64,000 bases of DNA from Flavicella sp963932955 (GTDB lineage: Bacteria; Bacteroidota; Bacteroidia; Flavobacteriales; Flavobacteriaceae): positions 1-64,000 of the forward strand of contig CAWVRK010000010.1 in assembly GCA_963932955.1 (NCBI GenBank). Reading direction: 5' to 3'. This document shows, in pieces, positions 36,081 to 44,612 of this stretch (within the stretch, counting starts at the first letter, position 1; each line of letters opens with the position of its first letter). Under the pieces are notes generated by a model. The model was given only the letters and a program-made list of their open reading frames with translations, searched no databases and was not told where the DNA came from. The translations under genes and the position numbers were made by a program.

Positions 36081-37706
36081 ATGTTGTTTAGACTGTGGTT
36101 TCGATTGCGCCCTGAGTCATTGCTTCTTTCGCTTAAAAAGCTTTATTTTTATCCCTTGAAAAAAAATAAGACACGACTTATTTGGGTTATTTTAATGTTG
36201 TTGAGCCTTCTTTTGATAGCTCCTCGGACAACTGACCCTGTTCAAGGCAGGCATGCTTGGGCAATGGCAGATCATTTTGCCCTCTCTTTAGGCTTTTTAG
36301 ACAATAACTTTGATTTTTTTCATCCACAGACCTATTGCTTGAATCCTCAATTTGCTCCTGAAAAGGCCACAGAAAAATCAACTGCTTATTGGAGTGTTTT
36401 TCCCAAATCTCCCAAAGGAATTACCGCCGTGGATTTTCCCATACACCCTTATATTGTTGCAGGGCTTATGAAGTTGTTGGATACGCGAAGTCCTTCGGTC
36501 TATCGAATGTACATGTTCTTGTTGAGCCTTGTTGGTTTGTTTTACCTCTTTAAAACAATTCTTTTAGCTACCCGCTCTTTTGCAAAAGGACTCTTTGTCA
36601 TTCTATTTGTCTTATTAGCTCCTACTTATGGCTATTATGCCGTCGGATTTTTACCGAGTGCTGCAGCACTTGCGCTCCTTTTTATCGGTGCTTACCATTT
36701 TACAAACTACTTAAAAACAAACCGTTTCCAATCGTATCTTTTCGCTTTGTTACTGATCACTCTTGCAGCATTGACAAGACTCCCTTTTCTGATGTATCTT
36801 CTTGGACTTTTTTGCAGTTATGGCCTCAAGGCTGTTTGGCAAAAAAAAGGCTTTGCAAAAGAGCTTGTAGGTGCAAGTATCGGTATTGGAGCCGTCCTTT
36901 TGTATTTTGTGTACAACAAAGTTGTTCTTTCCGCCAATTATGGTTCCAATTTTTTAAATTCCCCTTTGCCCCCGACCTCTTTAAAAGACTTTTCAGAGGT
37001 GCTTTACGGGACTTTGTACTACGAAAGCTGGAGGTACCTAACCCTGATTCACTACCTGTTTTTAGGGTTGCTAGTGCTCTTCGTCCTAAAAAATCGCGCT
37101 CAGATTTCAATCCCTCAAAAACACCAATTCTCAATGGGGTTCCTTGGAATCGTCACCCTAGGGGTGAGCTGTTATGCCTTGCTGATGGGGCGTCAATTTG
37201 TAGCTCATGATTATTACATCTTGGATACTTTTTTCCCAATACTCGTGTTCTGGTTGGTCTCATTTGCTTCATGGAACAAAAAAGTAAAACTTCGGAACTA
37301 TAAAAAACAGCTACTTTTGATGGGCATTCTTGCTTTTGCACTGAACCGACTTGTGTTTGCATACGGCTACGATGCCCGAGAAAAATCGCCTCTTGAAAAA
37401 ACGCGCAGAAACTTTGAAAATAGTCACCTAATCTTAGACAGCTTACAGGTGCCCAAACAAGCAAAAATGCTACTCCTTGATGCCTACAGTCCCAATTTAG
37501 CTTTTATCGGCATGCAGCGCAGCGGCTTTTGTGTCATGCAGCCTTCCTACGAGAGCCTTCAACGCGCACTGTCTTGGGAATACGACTACATCGTCACTCA
37601 AAATTTTTCCTACCGTGAAAAGGTGTTGCAAAATTGCCCTGAATTCGAAGAAGGGACAACCGTGTATTTTTCAAATGACAAATTTACTATTCACTCAAAA
37701 AAATAG
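36081..37706 (+). CDS. Multi-pass GT-C-like membrane glycosyltransferase
   Basis: A hydrophobic protein with about 11-12 transmembrane helices. It resembles the GT-C / PMT-like superfamily that moves sugars from polyprenyl carriers on the outer face of the inner membrane. After the first helix comes DPVQGRHAWAMADHFA, a first-loop motif placed where GT-C enzymes carry their catalytic acid. LTRLPFLMYL later fits the same superfamily. The C-terminal soluble part is about 90 residues. It stands between gdhA and pheS with no obvious partners. Substrate and acceptor are unknown, and the family assignment rests on layout rather than a decisive motif. Confidence 0.6.
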   Translation: MLFRLWFRLRPESLLLSLKKLYFYPLKKNKTRLIWVILMLLSLLLIAPRTTDPVQGRHAWAMADHFALSLGFLDNNFDFFHPQTYCLNPQFAPEKATEKSTAYWSVFPKSPKGITAVDFPIHPYIVAGLMKLLDTRSPSVYRMYMFLLSLVGLFYLFKTILLATRSFAKGLFVILFVLLAPTYGYYAVGFLPSAAALALLFIGAYHFTNYLKTNRFQSYLFALLLITLAALTRLPFLMYLLGLFCSYGLKAVWQKKGFAKELVGASIGIGAVLLYFVYNKVVLSANYGSNFLNSPLPPTSLKDFSEVLYGTLYYESWRYLTLIHYLFLGLLVLFVLKNRAQISIPQKHQFSMGFLGIVTLGVSCYALLMGRQFVAHDYYILDTFFPILVFWLVSFASWNKKVKLRNYKKQLLLMGILAFALNRLVFAYGYDAREKSPLEKTRRNFENSHLILDSLQVPKQAKMLLLDAYSPNLAFIGMQRSGFCVMQPSYESLQRALSWEYDYIVTQNFSYREKVLQNCPEFEEGTTVYFSNDKFTIHSKK

Positions 37707-37727
37707 TACAGGTCTTTTTCTTTTTTT

Positions 37728-37735
37728 AAATTTGC
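37728..37735 (+). promoter_or_regulatory. Possible -7 box for pheS
   Basis: TAAATTTG matches TAnnTTTG and lies 18 bp before the pheS ATG. No TTTG is seen at the usual distance upstream. Confidence 0.4.
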
Positions 37736-37753
37736 CTTTTAATTTTCCATCCC

Positions 37754-38773
37754 ATGCTAGACAAAGTAAATGAACTGATTGGCGAGGCAAAAGCCTTCCA
37801 AGCAAAGACACAGGAAGAAGTAGAAGCTTTTCGAATTCAATACTTAGGTAGCAAAGGAATTTTAAAAGAGCTGTTCAACGAATTTAAAACCGTGGACAAC
37901 AGCTTGAAAAAAGATCTAGGCCAAGCCTTGAACCAACTGCGTGCAACTGCAACAGACAAAGTCAGTCAACTCAAAGACGCTTTTGAAAACACTGGCAAAA
38001 GAAAAAACCACTATGGAGATTTGACACGTCCTGCAGAACCGATCGAATTGGGAGCAAGACATCCCATCTCTGTTGTGAGAAATCAAATCATTGAGATCTT
38101 TGATCGCATTGGCTTTACGGTTTCGGAAGGACCCGAAATTGAAGACGACTGGCATAATTTTACGGCACTGAACTTGCCTGAATACCATCCAGCAAGAGAC
38201 ATGCAGGACACTTTTTTTATTGAAAAAAATCCAGATTTGCTCTTGAGAACGCATACCTCTTCGGTGCAGACACGCTATATGGAAAACCACAACCCTCCGA
38301 TTCGTACTTTATCGCCTGGACGTGTGTTTAGAAACGAAGATATCTCAGCGCGTGCCCACTGTATTTTTCACCAAGTAGAAGGACTCTATATCGATACGGA
38401 AGTTTCTTTTGCCGATCTCAAACAGACACTTTTGTACTTTACCAAAGAGATGTTTGGAAAATCAAAAATACGTTTGCGTCCTTCTTATTTTCCCTTTACA
38501 GAACCCAGTGCTGAAGTAGACATCTACTGGGGTCTTGAAACAGAAACAGACTACAAAATTACCAAAGGAACCGGATGGTTGGAAATCATGGGCTGTGGTA
38601 TGGTGGACCCCAATGTTTTGAAAAATGCCAACATCGACCCAGAAACCTACAGCGGCTATGCTTTTGGAATGGGAATCGAACGGATTGCCATGTTGCTCTA
38701 TCAGATTCCTGACATTCGAATGTTTTATGAAAACGATGTTCGTTTTTTGGAACAATTCAAAGCTGTTTTGTAA
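37754..38773 (+). CDS. pheS: Phenylalanine-tRNA ligase alpha subunit
   Basis: The catalytic alpha subunit of the alpha2beta2 enzyme that charges tRNA-Phe. The N-terminal coiled coil (about 1-85) ends before the class II core. Motif 2 is seen around RTLSPGRVFRNEDISARAHC, with FHQVEGLYID next to it. RPSYFPFTEPSAEVDI and GWLEIMGCGMVDPNVL follow, and motif 3 is GYAFGMGIERIAML. The 339-aa length is normal. pheT is not in the window, so the two subunits are encoded apart. A small conserved-looking gene follows after 37 bases. Confidence 0.97.
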   Translation: MLDKVNELIGEAKAFQAKTQEEVEAFRIQYLGSKGILKELFNEFKTVDNSLKKDLGQALNQLRATATDKVSQLKDAFENTGKRKNHYGDLTRPAEPIELGARHPISVVRNQIIEIFDRIGFTVSEGPEIEDDWHNFTALNLPEYHPARDMQDTFFIEKNPDLLLRTHTSSVQTRYMENHNPPIRTLSPGRVFRNEDISARAHCIFHQVEGLYIDTEVSFADLKQTLLYFTKEMFGKSKIRLRPSYFPFTEPSAEVDIYWGLETETDYKITKGTGWLEIMGCGMVDPNVLKNANIDPETYSGYAFGMGIERIAMLLYQIPDIRMFYENDVRFLEQFKAVL

Positions 38774-38810
38774 ACTTCCTTTTTTCAAAATCCCCCTCAA
38801 GTCCCCTCAT

Positions 38811-39212
38811 ATGAAAAAAGACATTGCCATTCCAAAAGTGACTGACGTCTATATGGCCATTGTAAAAGAGTACAATGAAGATTTTCAATCGGAAGACTGG
38901 AATGCCTACATCATCAACAACAAAGAGGTGGATTTGGAGATGTTTTTGATTGTTTCAAAAGGTGACGAAGAAACGACGGCCTTGGAAACGTCAAAAATGC
39001 GGCATAAAATTGAGCTACTGCCCGCCAAATCCTTTGCAAAAGTTGAATACATCAATCCTGCAGTCCTGCGTTTGAACAACCGTTTTGAAGTGACTTTTTT
39101 TGAAGGAAATCAGCTCTATGACAAAACCTACTTGTTCAAAAAAGGGACTGTAAAAGATGGGGCGTTGAGAAGAATTCCTCTGCTTGAAAAGGACGGTGTA
39201 CTCATCAAATAA
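38811..39212 (+). CDS. Conserved-looking 133-aa cytoplasmic protein of unknown function
   Basis: The start is set at the ATG at 38811, because the longer frame upstream overlaps pheS and has a non-protein-like sequence. The 133-aa product is soluble and rich in charged residues, with no signal or membrane helix. It has an N-terminal segment KVTDVYMAIVKEYNEDF and a beta-rich remainder (DLEMFLIVSKG, RFEVTFFEGNQLYDKTYLFKKG). It probably shares the pheS transcript. No family could be recognised, and the tie to PheS is by position only. Confidence 0.75.
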   Translation: MKKDIAIPKVTDVYMAIVKEYNEDFQSEDWNAYIINNKEVDLEMFLIVSKGDEETTALETSKMRHKIELLPAKSFAKVEYINPAVLRLNNRFEVTFFEGNQLYDKTYLFKKGTVKDGALRRIPLLEKDGVLIK

Positions 39213-39240
39213 TTCCTGTACAAATCAGCAGTTACAATCG

Positions 39241-40236
39241 CTAGTCCAAGATGTCCGCCAACAATTTGAATTGTTTTTTGGGGCTCTTTTTCAAATAGAC
39301 AATGTTGTATACCGTATCGATAATGGGGGTCTTTGCTTTGTTTGCTTTGTTGCTTTCATAAGCGCTTTTTAGTGCGTAATAGCCTTCTGCTACCATGCTC
39401 ATTTCAAACATCGCTGCTTTGACCGTATAACCCTTGCCCAACATGTTTCCAAACATGCGGTTTCTGCTAAATGTAGAATAGCCCGTAACCAACAAATCTC
39501 CCAAATAAGCAGAGTTGTTGATATTGCGCTTCATTTTGTGCACTTTTTTGATAGAGCGCTTCATCTCACGAATGGAATTGGACATCAAGACAGCTTGAAA
39601 ATTGTCGCCATAGCCCAAACCGTGTGCAATTCCGGCGGCAATGGCGTAAATGTTTTTCAGCATCGCAGCATATTCGGTTCCGATGATGTCATCCGAAACC
39701 TTGCATTTGATATAATCTCCTGACAAAAACTCACTTAACAGCACTGCTTTCGATTCGTCCTGACAAGCGATGGTCAAATAGGAAAGACGTTCCAACGCTA
39801 CTTCCTCAGCATGACAAGGTCCTGTAATGACACCGATGTTTTCAAAAGGAACACCAAAGGCTTTGTGAAGATGCTCTCCGATGATCAATCCCGTTTCAGG
39901 AACAATCCCCTTGATGGCCGAAAAAATAATTTTTTCCTTAAAATCAATCGTTGCCTTGGAAATTTCGTTGTGAAAATAAGCAGAGGGAATCGCAAAAATC
40001 AACAGGTCTGCATAGGCAACCATCTCATCGACGTCACTGCTTAAAAAAAGTTGATTGTTGTTGAATTCAGCAGAAGTCAAGTAATTGGGATTGTGGCTGT
40101 GCTCTTTTATATAGTCAATCGCTGTTTCGGATCGCATGTACCAACCGACTGTTGGCAAGTTTTCACACAACATTTTAACGATTGCTGTCGCCCAACTTCC
40201 CCCTCCAAAAACGGCTACTTTTAATGGTGTATTCAT
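39241..40236 (-). CDS. gpsA: NAD(P)-dependent glycerol-3-phosphate dehydrogenase
   Basis: Reduces dihydroxyacetone phosphate to sn-glycerol 3-phosphate, the backbone of membrane lipids. The Rossmann motif GGGSWATA lies at about residue 11. VITGPCHAEEVA and the lysine in TEYAAMLKNIYAIAAGIAHG are the substrate and catalytic sites. YLGDLLVTGYSTFSRNR is the second conserved block. Length (331 aa) is usual. It is convergent with the 133-aa gene, 28 bases away, and divergent from the flippase gene. A TATTTTTG box lies 27 bp before the start. Confidence 0.96.
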   Translation of the reverse strand: MNTPLKVAVFGGGSWATAIVKMLCENLPTVGWYMRSETAIDYIKEHSHNPNYLTSAEFNNNQLFLSSDVDEMVAYADLLIFAIPSAYFHNEISKATIDFKEKIIFSAIKGIVPETGLIIGEHLHKAFGVPFENIGVITGPCHAEEVALERLSYLTIACQDESKAVLLSEFLSGDYIKCKVSDDIIGTEYAAMLKNIYAIAAGIAHGLGYGDNFQAVLMSNSIREMKRSIKKVHKMKRNINNSAYLGDLLVTGYSTFSRNRMFGNMLGKGYTVKAAMFEMSMVAEGYYALKSAYESNKANKAKTPIIDTVYNIVYLKKSPKKQFKLLADILD

Positions 40237-40262
40237 GAATGTTCGATTCCTTTTTGTTTTGC

Positions 40263-40270
40263 CAAAAATA
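40263..40270 (-). promoter_or_regulatory. -7 box of gpsA
   Basis: TATTTTTG on the - strand (CAAAAATA on +), a TAnnTTTG match 27 bp before the gpsA ATG. A CAAA at 40286-40289 could be the -33 element, with a short 15-bp spacer. Confidence 0.45.
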
Positions 40271-40390
40271 GCAATTAATCTGCAACAAACGACTCTATTT
40301 CAATTTATCCCCAAATGTTGTCCCAAAAATGACTGGCAAGACGCTTGTGGAGAATCCGCCCTTTCTTCTCTATTCTATATGCAGAATTGT

Positions 40391-40398
40391 TATCTTTG
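40391..40398 (+). promoter_or_regulatory. -7 box of the flippase gene
   Basis: An exact TATCTTTG, 22 bp before the TTG start at 40420. It leaves a very short leader and supports that start. Confidence 0.5.
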
Positions 40399-40419
40399 GA
40401 AACACCTTAAACAAGCGTC

Positions 40420-41880
40420 TTGAGTACCGCAAAAAGTTTTATTAAAAATACCCTTGTATACGGCATCGCTGCAGTACTCCCCAAAGCCATCAATGTATTG
40501 TTGGTTCGTTTGCACACGGGAACGCTGAGTACAAGCGAATACAGTGTCAACACCTCTTTTTATGTGTGGGCGGCCTATTTCAATATCGCACTTACCTACG
40601 GAATGGAAACCGCATTTTTTCGTTTTTTCAACACAGAAAAAGAAAAGGGAAAAGTGGTGACTACCGCATTTATAAGCCTTTTCGCTACCTCGCTACTCGC
40701 CTTGGCAACGCTCCTGTTTTTTAAAAATTCCCTTGCAGCCCTTCTCGGGTTTTCAAATCCCTTTTATTTTTCACTCCTCGTATGGATTTCTATTTTGGAC
40801 ACCTTGGTCGTTATTCCTTTTGCTTATTTACGTGTCGTTGGAAAATCCAAAAAATACACTTTGCTTCGCGTAATCAACATCTTGATCTACACGTTTTTCA
40901 ACCTCCTATTTTTGTGGGCATTGCCAAAAATTTCTGAAAGCAATTCTTCCTTTTCAGAGAGCATTGGGAACGCTTACCGAGCCGATTTTAAAGAAGGCTA
41001 TATTTTTATCGCCAACCTCATTGCAAGTGCCGCCACCTTTTTAACTGTCTTGCCACTCCTAATTAAATTTCAATTTTCTTTTGACAAAAAGATTCTTAAA
41101 AAAATGCTTTCTTATAGCTGGCCTATCTTTATTGCTGGGTTGGCCTATACCACCAATGAAAATTTAGACAAACTTTTGCTGGAAGATTGGCTGGGGAAAA
41201 GTGTGATGGGTGCTTATGCAGGTGCTTATAAAATTGGTGTCATCATGTCTCTTTTCGTCATGGCTTTTCGTTTGGGCGCCGAACCGTTTTTCTTCAACCA
41301 CGCACAAGACAAAAACGCCCCAAAAACCTATGCCTTGATTTTAAAATGGTTCGTGATTCTAGGGGTTTTCTTTGTCGTCATCATCGTCGGTTACCTAGAC
41401 CTGATTGCGCAAATTTTCCTCGGAGACAAAGCCTACTACCAAGCCCTGTCAATCGTTCCTGTCATTTTGATGGCCAACTTGTTGTTGGGGATCTACAACA
41501 ACCTCTCAATCTGGTACAAACTCACAGACAAAACCCACTACGGAATGTACATCTCTTTGTGGGGCGCTGCAACAACTGTTCTATTGTTGGGGCTTTTGAT
41601 TCCCCAAATTGGATTTATGGGTGCTGCTTGGGCAACACTTGCGGCTTATGGAAGCATGGTGTTGCTTTCTTACTGCATCGGTCAAAAACACTATGCCGTC
41701 CCCTATGATCTGAAAAACTGCAGTTTTTACTTGATTTTAGGAGCCGGAATGAGCGGTTTGTCTTTTCTAAAATTTAAAGGTAACTTTACAGTAAGTGCTC
41801 TTTTTATCCTCTTGTTCTTAATCATTGTCTATGGAAAAGAAAAAGAAGAACTTAAAAAAATAAAAATTACAAAGCGGTGA
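40420..41880 (+). CDS. Polysaccharide flippase (Wzx/MVF-like, MOP superfamily)
   Basis: An integral membrane protein of 486 aa with about 12-14 helices, predicted to flip lipid-linked glycans across the inner membrane. The N-terminus SFIKNTLVYGIAAVLPKAIN is typical of polysaccharide biosynthesis (Polysacc_synt) proteins. YSWPIFIAGLAYTTNENLDKLLL opens the second half (only part of it is a known signature). The start is TTG at 40420. No ATG precedes the first helix, and a TATCTTTG box sits 22 bp upstream. Its stop is followed by dut after 57 bases. No glycosyltransferase cluster is nearby, so the glycan is unknown. Confidence 0.85.
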   Translation: MSTAKSFIKNTLVYGIAAVLPKAINVLLVRLHTGTLSTSEYSVNTSFYVWAAYFNIALTYGMETAFFRFFNTEKEKGKVVTTAFISLFATSLLALATLLFFKNSLAALLGFSNPFYFSLLVWISILDTLVVIPFAYLRVVGKSKKYTLLRVINILIYTFFNLLFLWALPKISESNSSFSESIGNAYRADFKEGYIFIANLIASAATFLTVLPLLIKFQFSFDKKILKKMLSYSWPIFIAGLAYTTNENLDKLLLEDWLGKSVMGAYAGAYKIGVIMSLFVMAFRLGAEPFFFNHAQDKNAPKTYALILKWFVILGVFFVVIIVGYLDLIAQIFLGDKAYYQALSIVPVILMANLLLGIYNNLSIWYKLTDKTHYGMYISLWGAATTVLLLGLLIPQIGFMGAAWATLAAYGSMVLLSYCIGQKHYAVPYDLKNCSFYLILGAGMSGLSFLKFKGNFTVSALFILLFLIIVYGKEKEELKKIKITKR

Positions 41881-41937
41881 TGAGCTAACTGTCAAAAAAC
41901 AACAAACGCGTTTCATTCACATTAAAAATTGAGCCCC

Positions 41938-42369
41938 ATGAAAATCAACATCATCAACAAATCAAAACACTTCCTCCCGCATTACGAAACACTTGCTTCT
42001 GCAGGAATGGACTTGAGGGCCAATCTCGACGAAGTCATAATACTCAAACCCATGCAAAGAGCAATCGTCAAAACAGGACTTTTTATTGCCTTGCCTGTTG
42101 GAACAGAAGCCCAAGTAAGACCCAGAAGCGGTCTGGCAGCGAAAAATGGCGTGACGGTCCTGAACAGCCCTGGCACCATCGATGCGGATTATAGAGGTGA
42201 GATTGGGGTCATCTTGATCAATCTGTCTTTAAAAAATTTTACGATAAATGACGGAGAACGCATTGCGCAATTGGTCATTGCAAAACACGAACGTGCCGAA
42301 TGGCGAGAAGTCACCGAATTGGATGACACCGAAAGAGGCGCTGGAGGTTTTGGAAGTACAGGTGTTTAG
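41938..42369 (+). CDS. dut: Deoxyuridine 5'-triphosphate nucleotidohydrolase
   Basis: Hydrolyses dUTP to dUMP and pyrophosphate, keeping uracil out of DNA and feeding thymidylate synthesis. All five motifs of the trimeric dUTPase are present: AGMDLRA (1), RPRSGLAAKNGV (2), GTIDADYRGEIGV with the catalytic Asp (3), GERIAQLVI (4) and RGAGGFGSTG (5). The ATG at 41938 is chosen over a TTG at 41929. At 143 aa it has the standard length. It ends 26 bases from the convergent sufD stop. Confidence 0.97.
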   Translation: MKINIINKSKHFLPHYETLASAGMDLRANLDEVIILKPMQRAIVKTGLFIALPVGTEAQVRPRSGLAAKNGVTVLNSPGTIDADYRGEIGVILINLSLKNFTINDGERIAQLVIAKHERAEWREVTELDDTERGAGGFGSTGV

Positions 42370-42395
42370 CACAAAAAGGAAATTCCTCATTTCAA

Positions 42396-43718
42396 TTACA
42401 AATCAAAACCAATTTTGACGTCCAATTTGTGAGCGATGATCTTATTGAGCTGCGCCTTCAATTCAGGAATTTTTACGTCTTTCAGCGCATCGTTGGAAAA
42501 AGCGTACATCAACAAGGCTTTGGCTTCCTTTTTAGGAATTCCTCGTTGTTGCATATAAAACAGGGCGCTTTCGTCCAATTGCCCGATGGTACAGCCGTGC
42601 GAACATTTTACATCGTCTGCAAAAATCTCCAATTGAGGCTTGGTGTTTACCGAAGCTTTGTCTCCGACAATAATGTTGTTGTTCTGCTGAAAAGCATTGA
42701 TTTTTTGAGCAGCTTGTTCCACAATTACCTTGCCGTTGAACACCCCAGTCGAGCGGTCGTCATAAATGCCTTTGTACATTTCATGAGATTCGCAATTAGG
42801 GGCCTTGTGTTTGACCAAAGTATGGTTGTCTACATGTTGCTTTTCATTCAAAATAGAAATGCCGTTGAGGTGAGACACACAGTGCTCTCCTTCTTGGTAA
42901 AATTCCAAATTGTTTCGCGTCAAGTTTCCGCCAAAAGAGAAGGTATGTACCGAAGCGACACTGTCTCTTTTTTGGGAGACAAAGGTGCTGTCAATCAAAG
43001 AAGCAGAAGCACGATCGTTTTGCATTTTATAAAAATCCACAATCCCTCTCGTCTTTACAAAAATCTCAGTGACCGAATTGGTCAAGGTATTATTTTCTGT
43101 CAGACTTTGGTGACGTTCTACGATTTGTACATGTGCATTTTCCCCCACAATGACCAAATTTCGCGGTTGGATCAGAAGCTCTTTTTCGGTTCCCGTTGAA
43201 AAATTTACGATTTGAACTGGCTTGGGAACCACAGTGTTTTTTGGGATCTGTATGTACGCTCCTTCATTGGAAAACGCAGTATTCAAATCCGAAAGACTGT
43301 TGTTTTTGTTGGCCAATTGGTTGAAATACGCATCAATGACCATTTTGTATTTAGGCTTTTCCAAAGCTGCAGACATGACACAAACGTCCAATCCGTCATG
43401 CGTGGTTTCCGAAAGAAAAGAACTAAAAACACCGTCGATAAAAATCAAATTGTAACAATCTGTTTCATTGAGTAAGAATTTTTTTACCTGTTCGTATGCC
43501 AACGTGGGAATCGCCTTTGGAAACACATTGTAATCGTGTTTCAAAACAGCATTCAAACTGGTGTATTTCCATTCCTCGTCTTTTTTAGTCGGAAAACCTT
43601 TGCTCTCAAAAGCACCGAAAGCTTCGGTACGAATGTCGTGAACCTTCGATGTGGTATCGATATCTACTTTGTTTTCAAAAGCCAAAAATGAGGAGGCCAA
43701 TTTTTCTTTTAATTCCAT
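42396..43718 (-). CDS. sufD: Fe-S cluster assembly protein SufD
   Basis: Part of the SufBC2D scaffold on which Fe-S clusters are built. The C-terminal beta-helix domain of the SufB/SufD family is clear: HVDNHTLVKHKAPNCES, GVFNGKVIVEQAAQKINAFQQN, and KCSHGCTIGQLDESALFYMQQRGI with a conserved Cys/His. At 440 aa it is shorter than SufB (481) as usual. It is last in the order iscA-sufB-sufC-sufD and 63 bases after sufC. No sufS or sufE follows; dut converges instead. Confidence 0.95.
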   Translation of the reverse strand: MELKEKLASSFLAFENKVDIDTTSKVHDIRTEAFGAFESKGFPTKKDEEWKYTSLNAVLKHDYNVFPKAIPTLAYEQVKKFLLNETDCYNLIFIDGVFSSFLSETTHDGLDVCVMSAALEKPKYKMVIDAYFNQLANKNNSLSDLNTAFSNEGAYIQIPKNTVVPKPVQIVNFSTGTEKELLIQPRNLVIVGENAHVQIVERHQSLTENNTLTNSVTEIFVKTRGIVDFYKMQNDRASASLIDSTFVSQKRDSVASVHTFSFGGNLTRNNLEFYQEGEHCVSHLNGISILNEKQHVDNHTLVKHKAPNCESHEMYKGIYDDRSTGVFNGKVIVEQAAQKINAFQQNNNIIVGDKASVNTKPQLEIFADDVKCSHGCTIGQLDESALFYMQQRGIPKKEAKALLMYAFSNDALKDVKIPELKAQLNKIIAHKLDVKIGFDL

Positions 43719-43781
43719 TGTATGAGGTTGTAAAGTCTCGGAAATTCCTTGAAATGAGAAGTGAAGTCCGAAAATCTAAAT

Positions 43782-44534
43782 TTATGCTTTCAGTTCTTCT
43801 TTGATCCAATCGTATCCTTTTTCTTCCAATTCTAGCGCCAATTCTTTGCTTCCTGATTTGACGATTTTACCGTCGTACAATACATGAACAAAGTCGGGTA
43901 CGATATACTCTAAGAGTCTTTGGTAATGTGTGATTACAATCACCGCATTGTCATTGGATTTCAATTTGTTGACACCGTTGGCAACGATGCGAAGGGCGTC
44001 GATGTCCAAACCAGAGTCGGTTTCGTCCAAAATCGCCAATTTCGGCTCCAACATGGCCATCTGGAAAATCTCATTTCTTTTTTTCTCTCCTCCCGAAAAA
44101 CCTTCGTTCAAGGAACGGGAAAGAAATTTTCGATCGATCTCCAGCAGTTCGGACTTTTCACGAATCATTTTCAACAAGTCTTTGGCAGGCATTTCTTCCA
44201 AGCCTTTGGCCTTGCGTGTCTCATTGATGGATGACTTGATAAAGTTGGTTACGGTAACTCCAGGAATTTCAATCGGATATTGAAAAGACAAAAATACACC
44301 TTCGTGCGCTCTTTCTTCGGGCGCCAATTCGCTGATATCTTTTTCGTTCAATGTAATGTTTCCTTCGGTTACTTCGTATTCTTCTTTTCCAGCAATCACA
44401 GATGCCAACGTACTTTTTCCGGCTCCGTTAGGACCCATTATGGCATGAACTTCTCCTGCATTTACCTGAATGTTCAATCCTTTTAGAATTTCCTTGTCTT
44501 CTATTCTGGCGTGTAAATTCTCTATTTTTAACAT
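43782..44534 (-). CDS. sufC: Fe-S cluster assembly ATPase SufC
   Basis: A cytosolic ABC-type ATPase that drives conformational change of SufB-SufD. Walker A is GPNGAGKST (about 35-43). The family-specific signature is GFSGGEKKRNEI, Walker B is LAILDETDSGLD, and a switch His lies in VITHYQRLL. The 250-aa length is standard. It lies 78 bases after sufB and 63 before sufD on the same strand, so the four genes are one operon. Confidence 0.97.
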   Translation of the reverse strand: MLKIENLHARIEDKEILKGLNIQVNAGEVHAIMGPNGAGKSTLASVIAGKEEYEVTEGNITLNEKDISELAPEERAHEGVFLSFQYPIEIPGVTVTNFIKSSINETRKAKGLEEMPAKDLLKMIREKSELLEIDRKFLSRSLNEGFSGGEKKRNEIFQMAMLEPKLAILDETDSGLDIDALRIVANGVNKLKSNDNAVIVITHYQRLLEYIVPDFVHVLYDGKIVKSGSKELALELEEKGYDWIKEELKA

Positions 44535-44612
44535 TTCCTTCTTTTTAATATGTGTGCTTGTTCGTGTTGGAAGCCATCAATGGACTCGAAGCGAGCTTCT
44601 TTAAAATTAATT

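Noticed and set aside
42429..43199. 256-codon + strand ORF opposite sufD
   Set aside because: Antisense shadow of a clear sufD gene.
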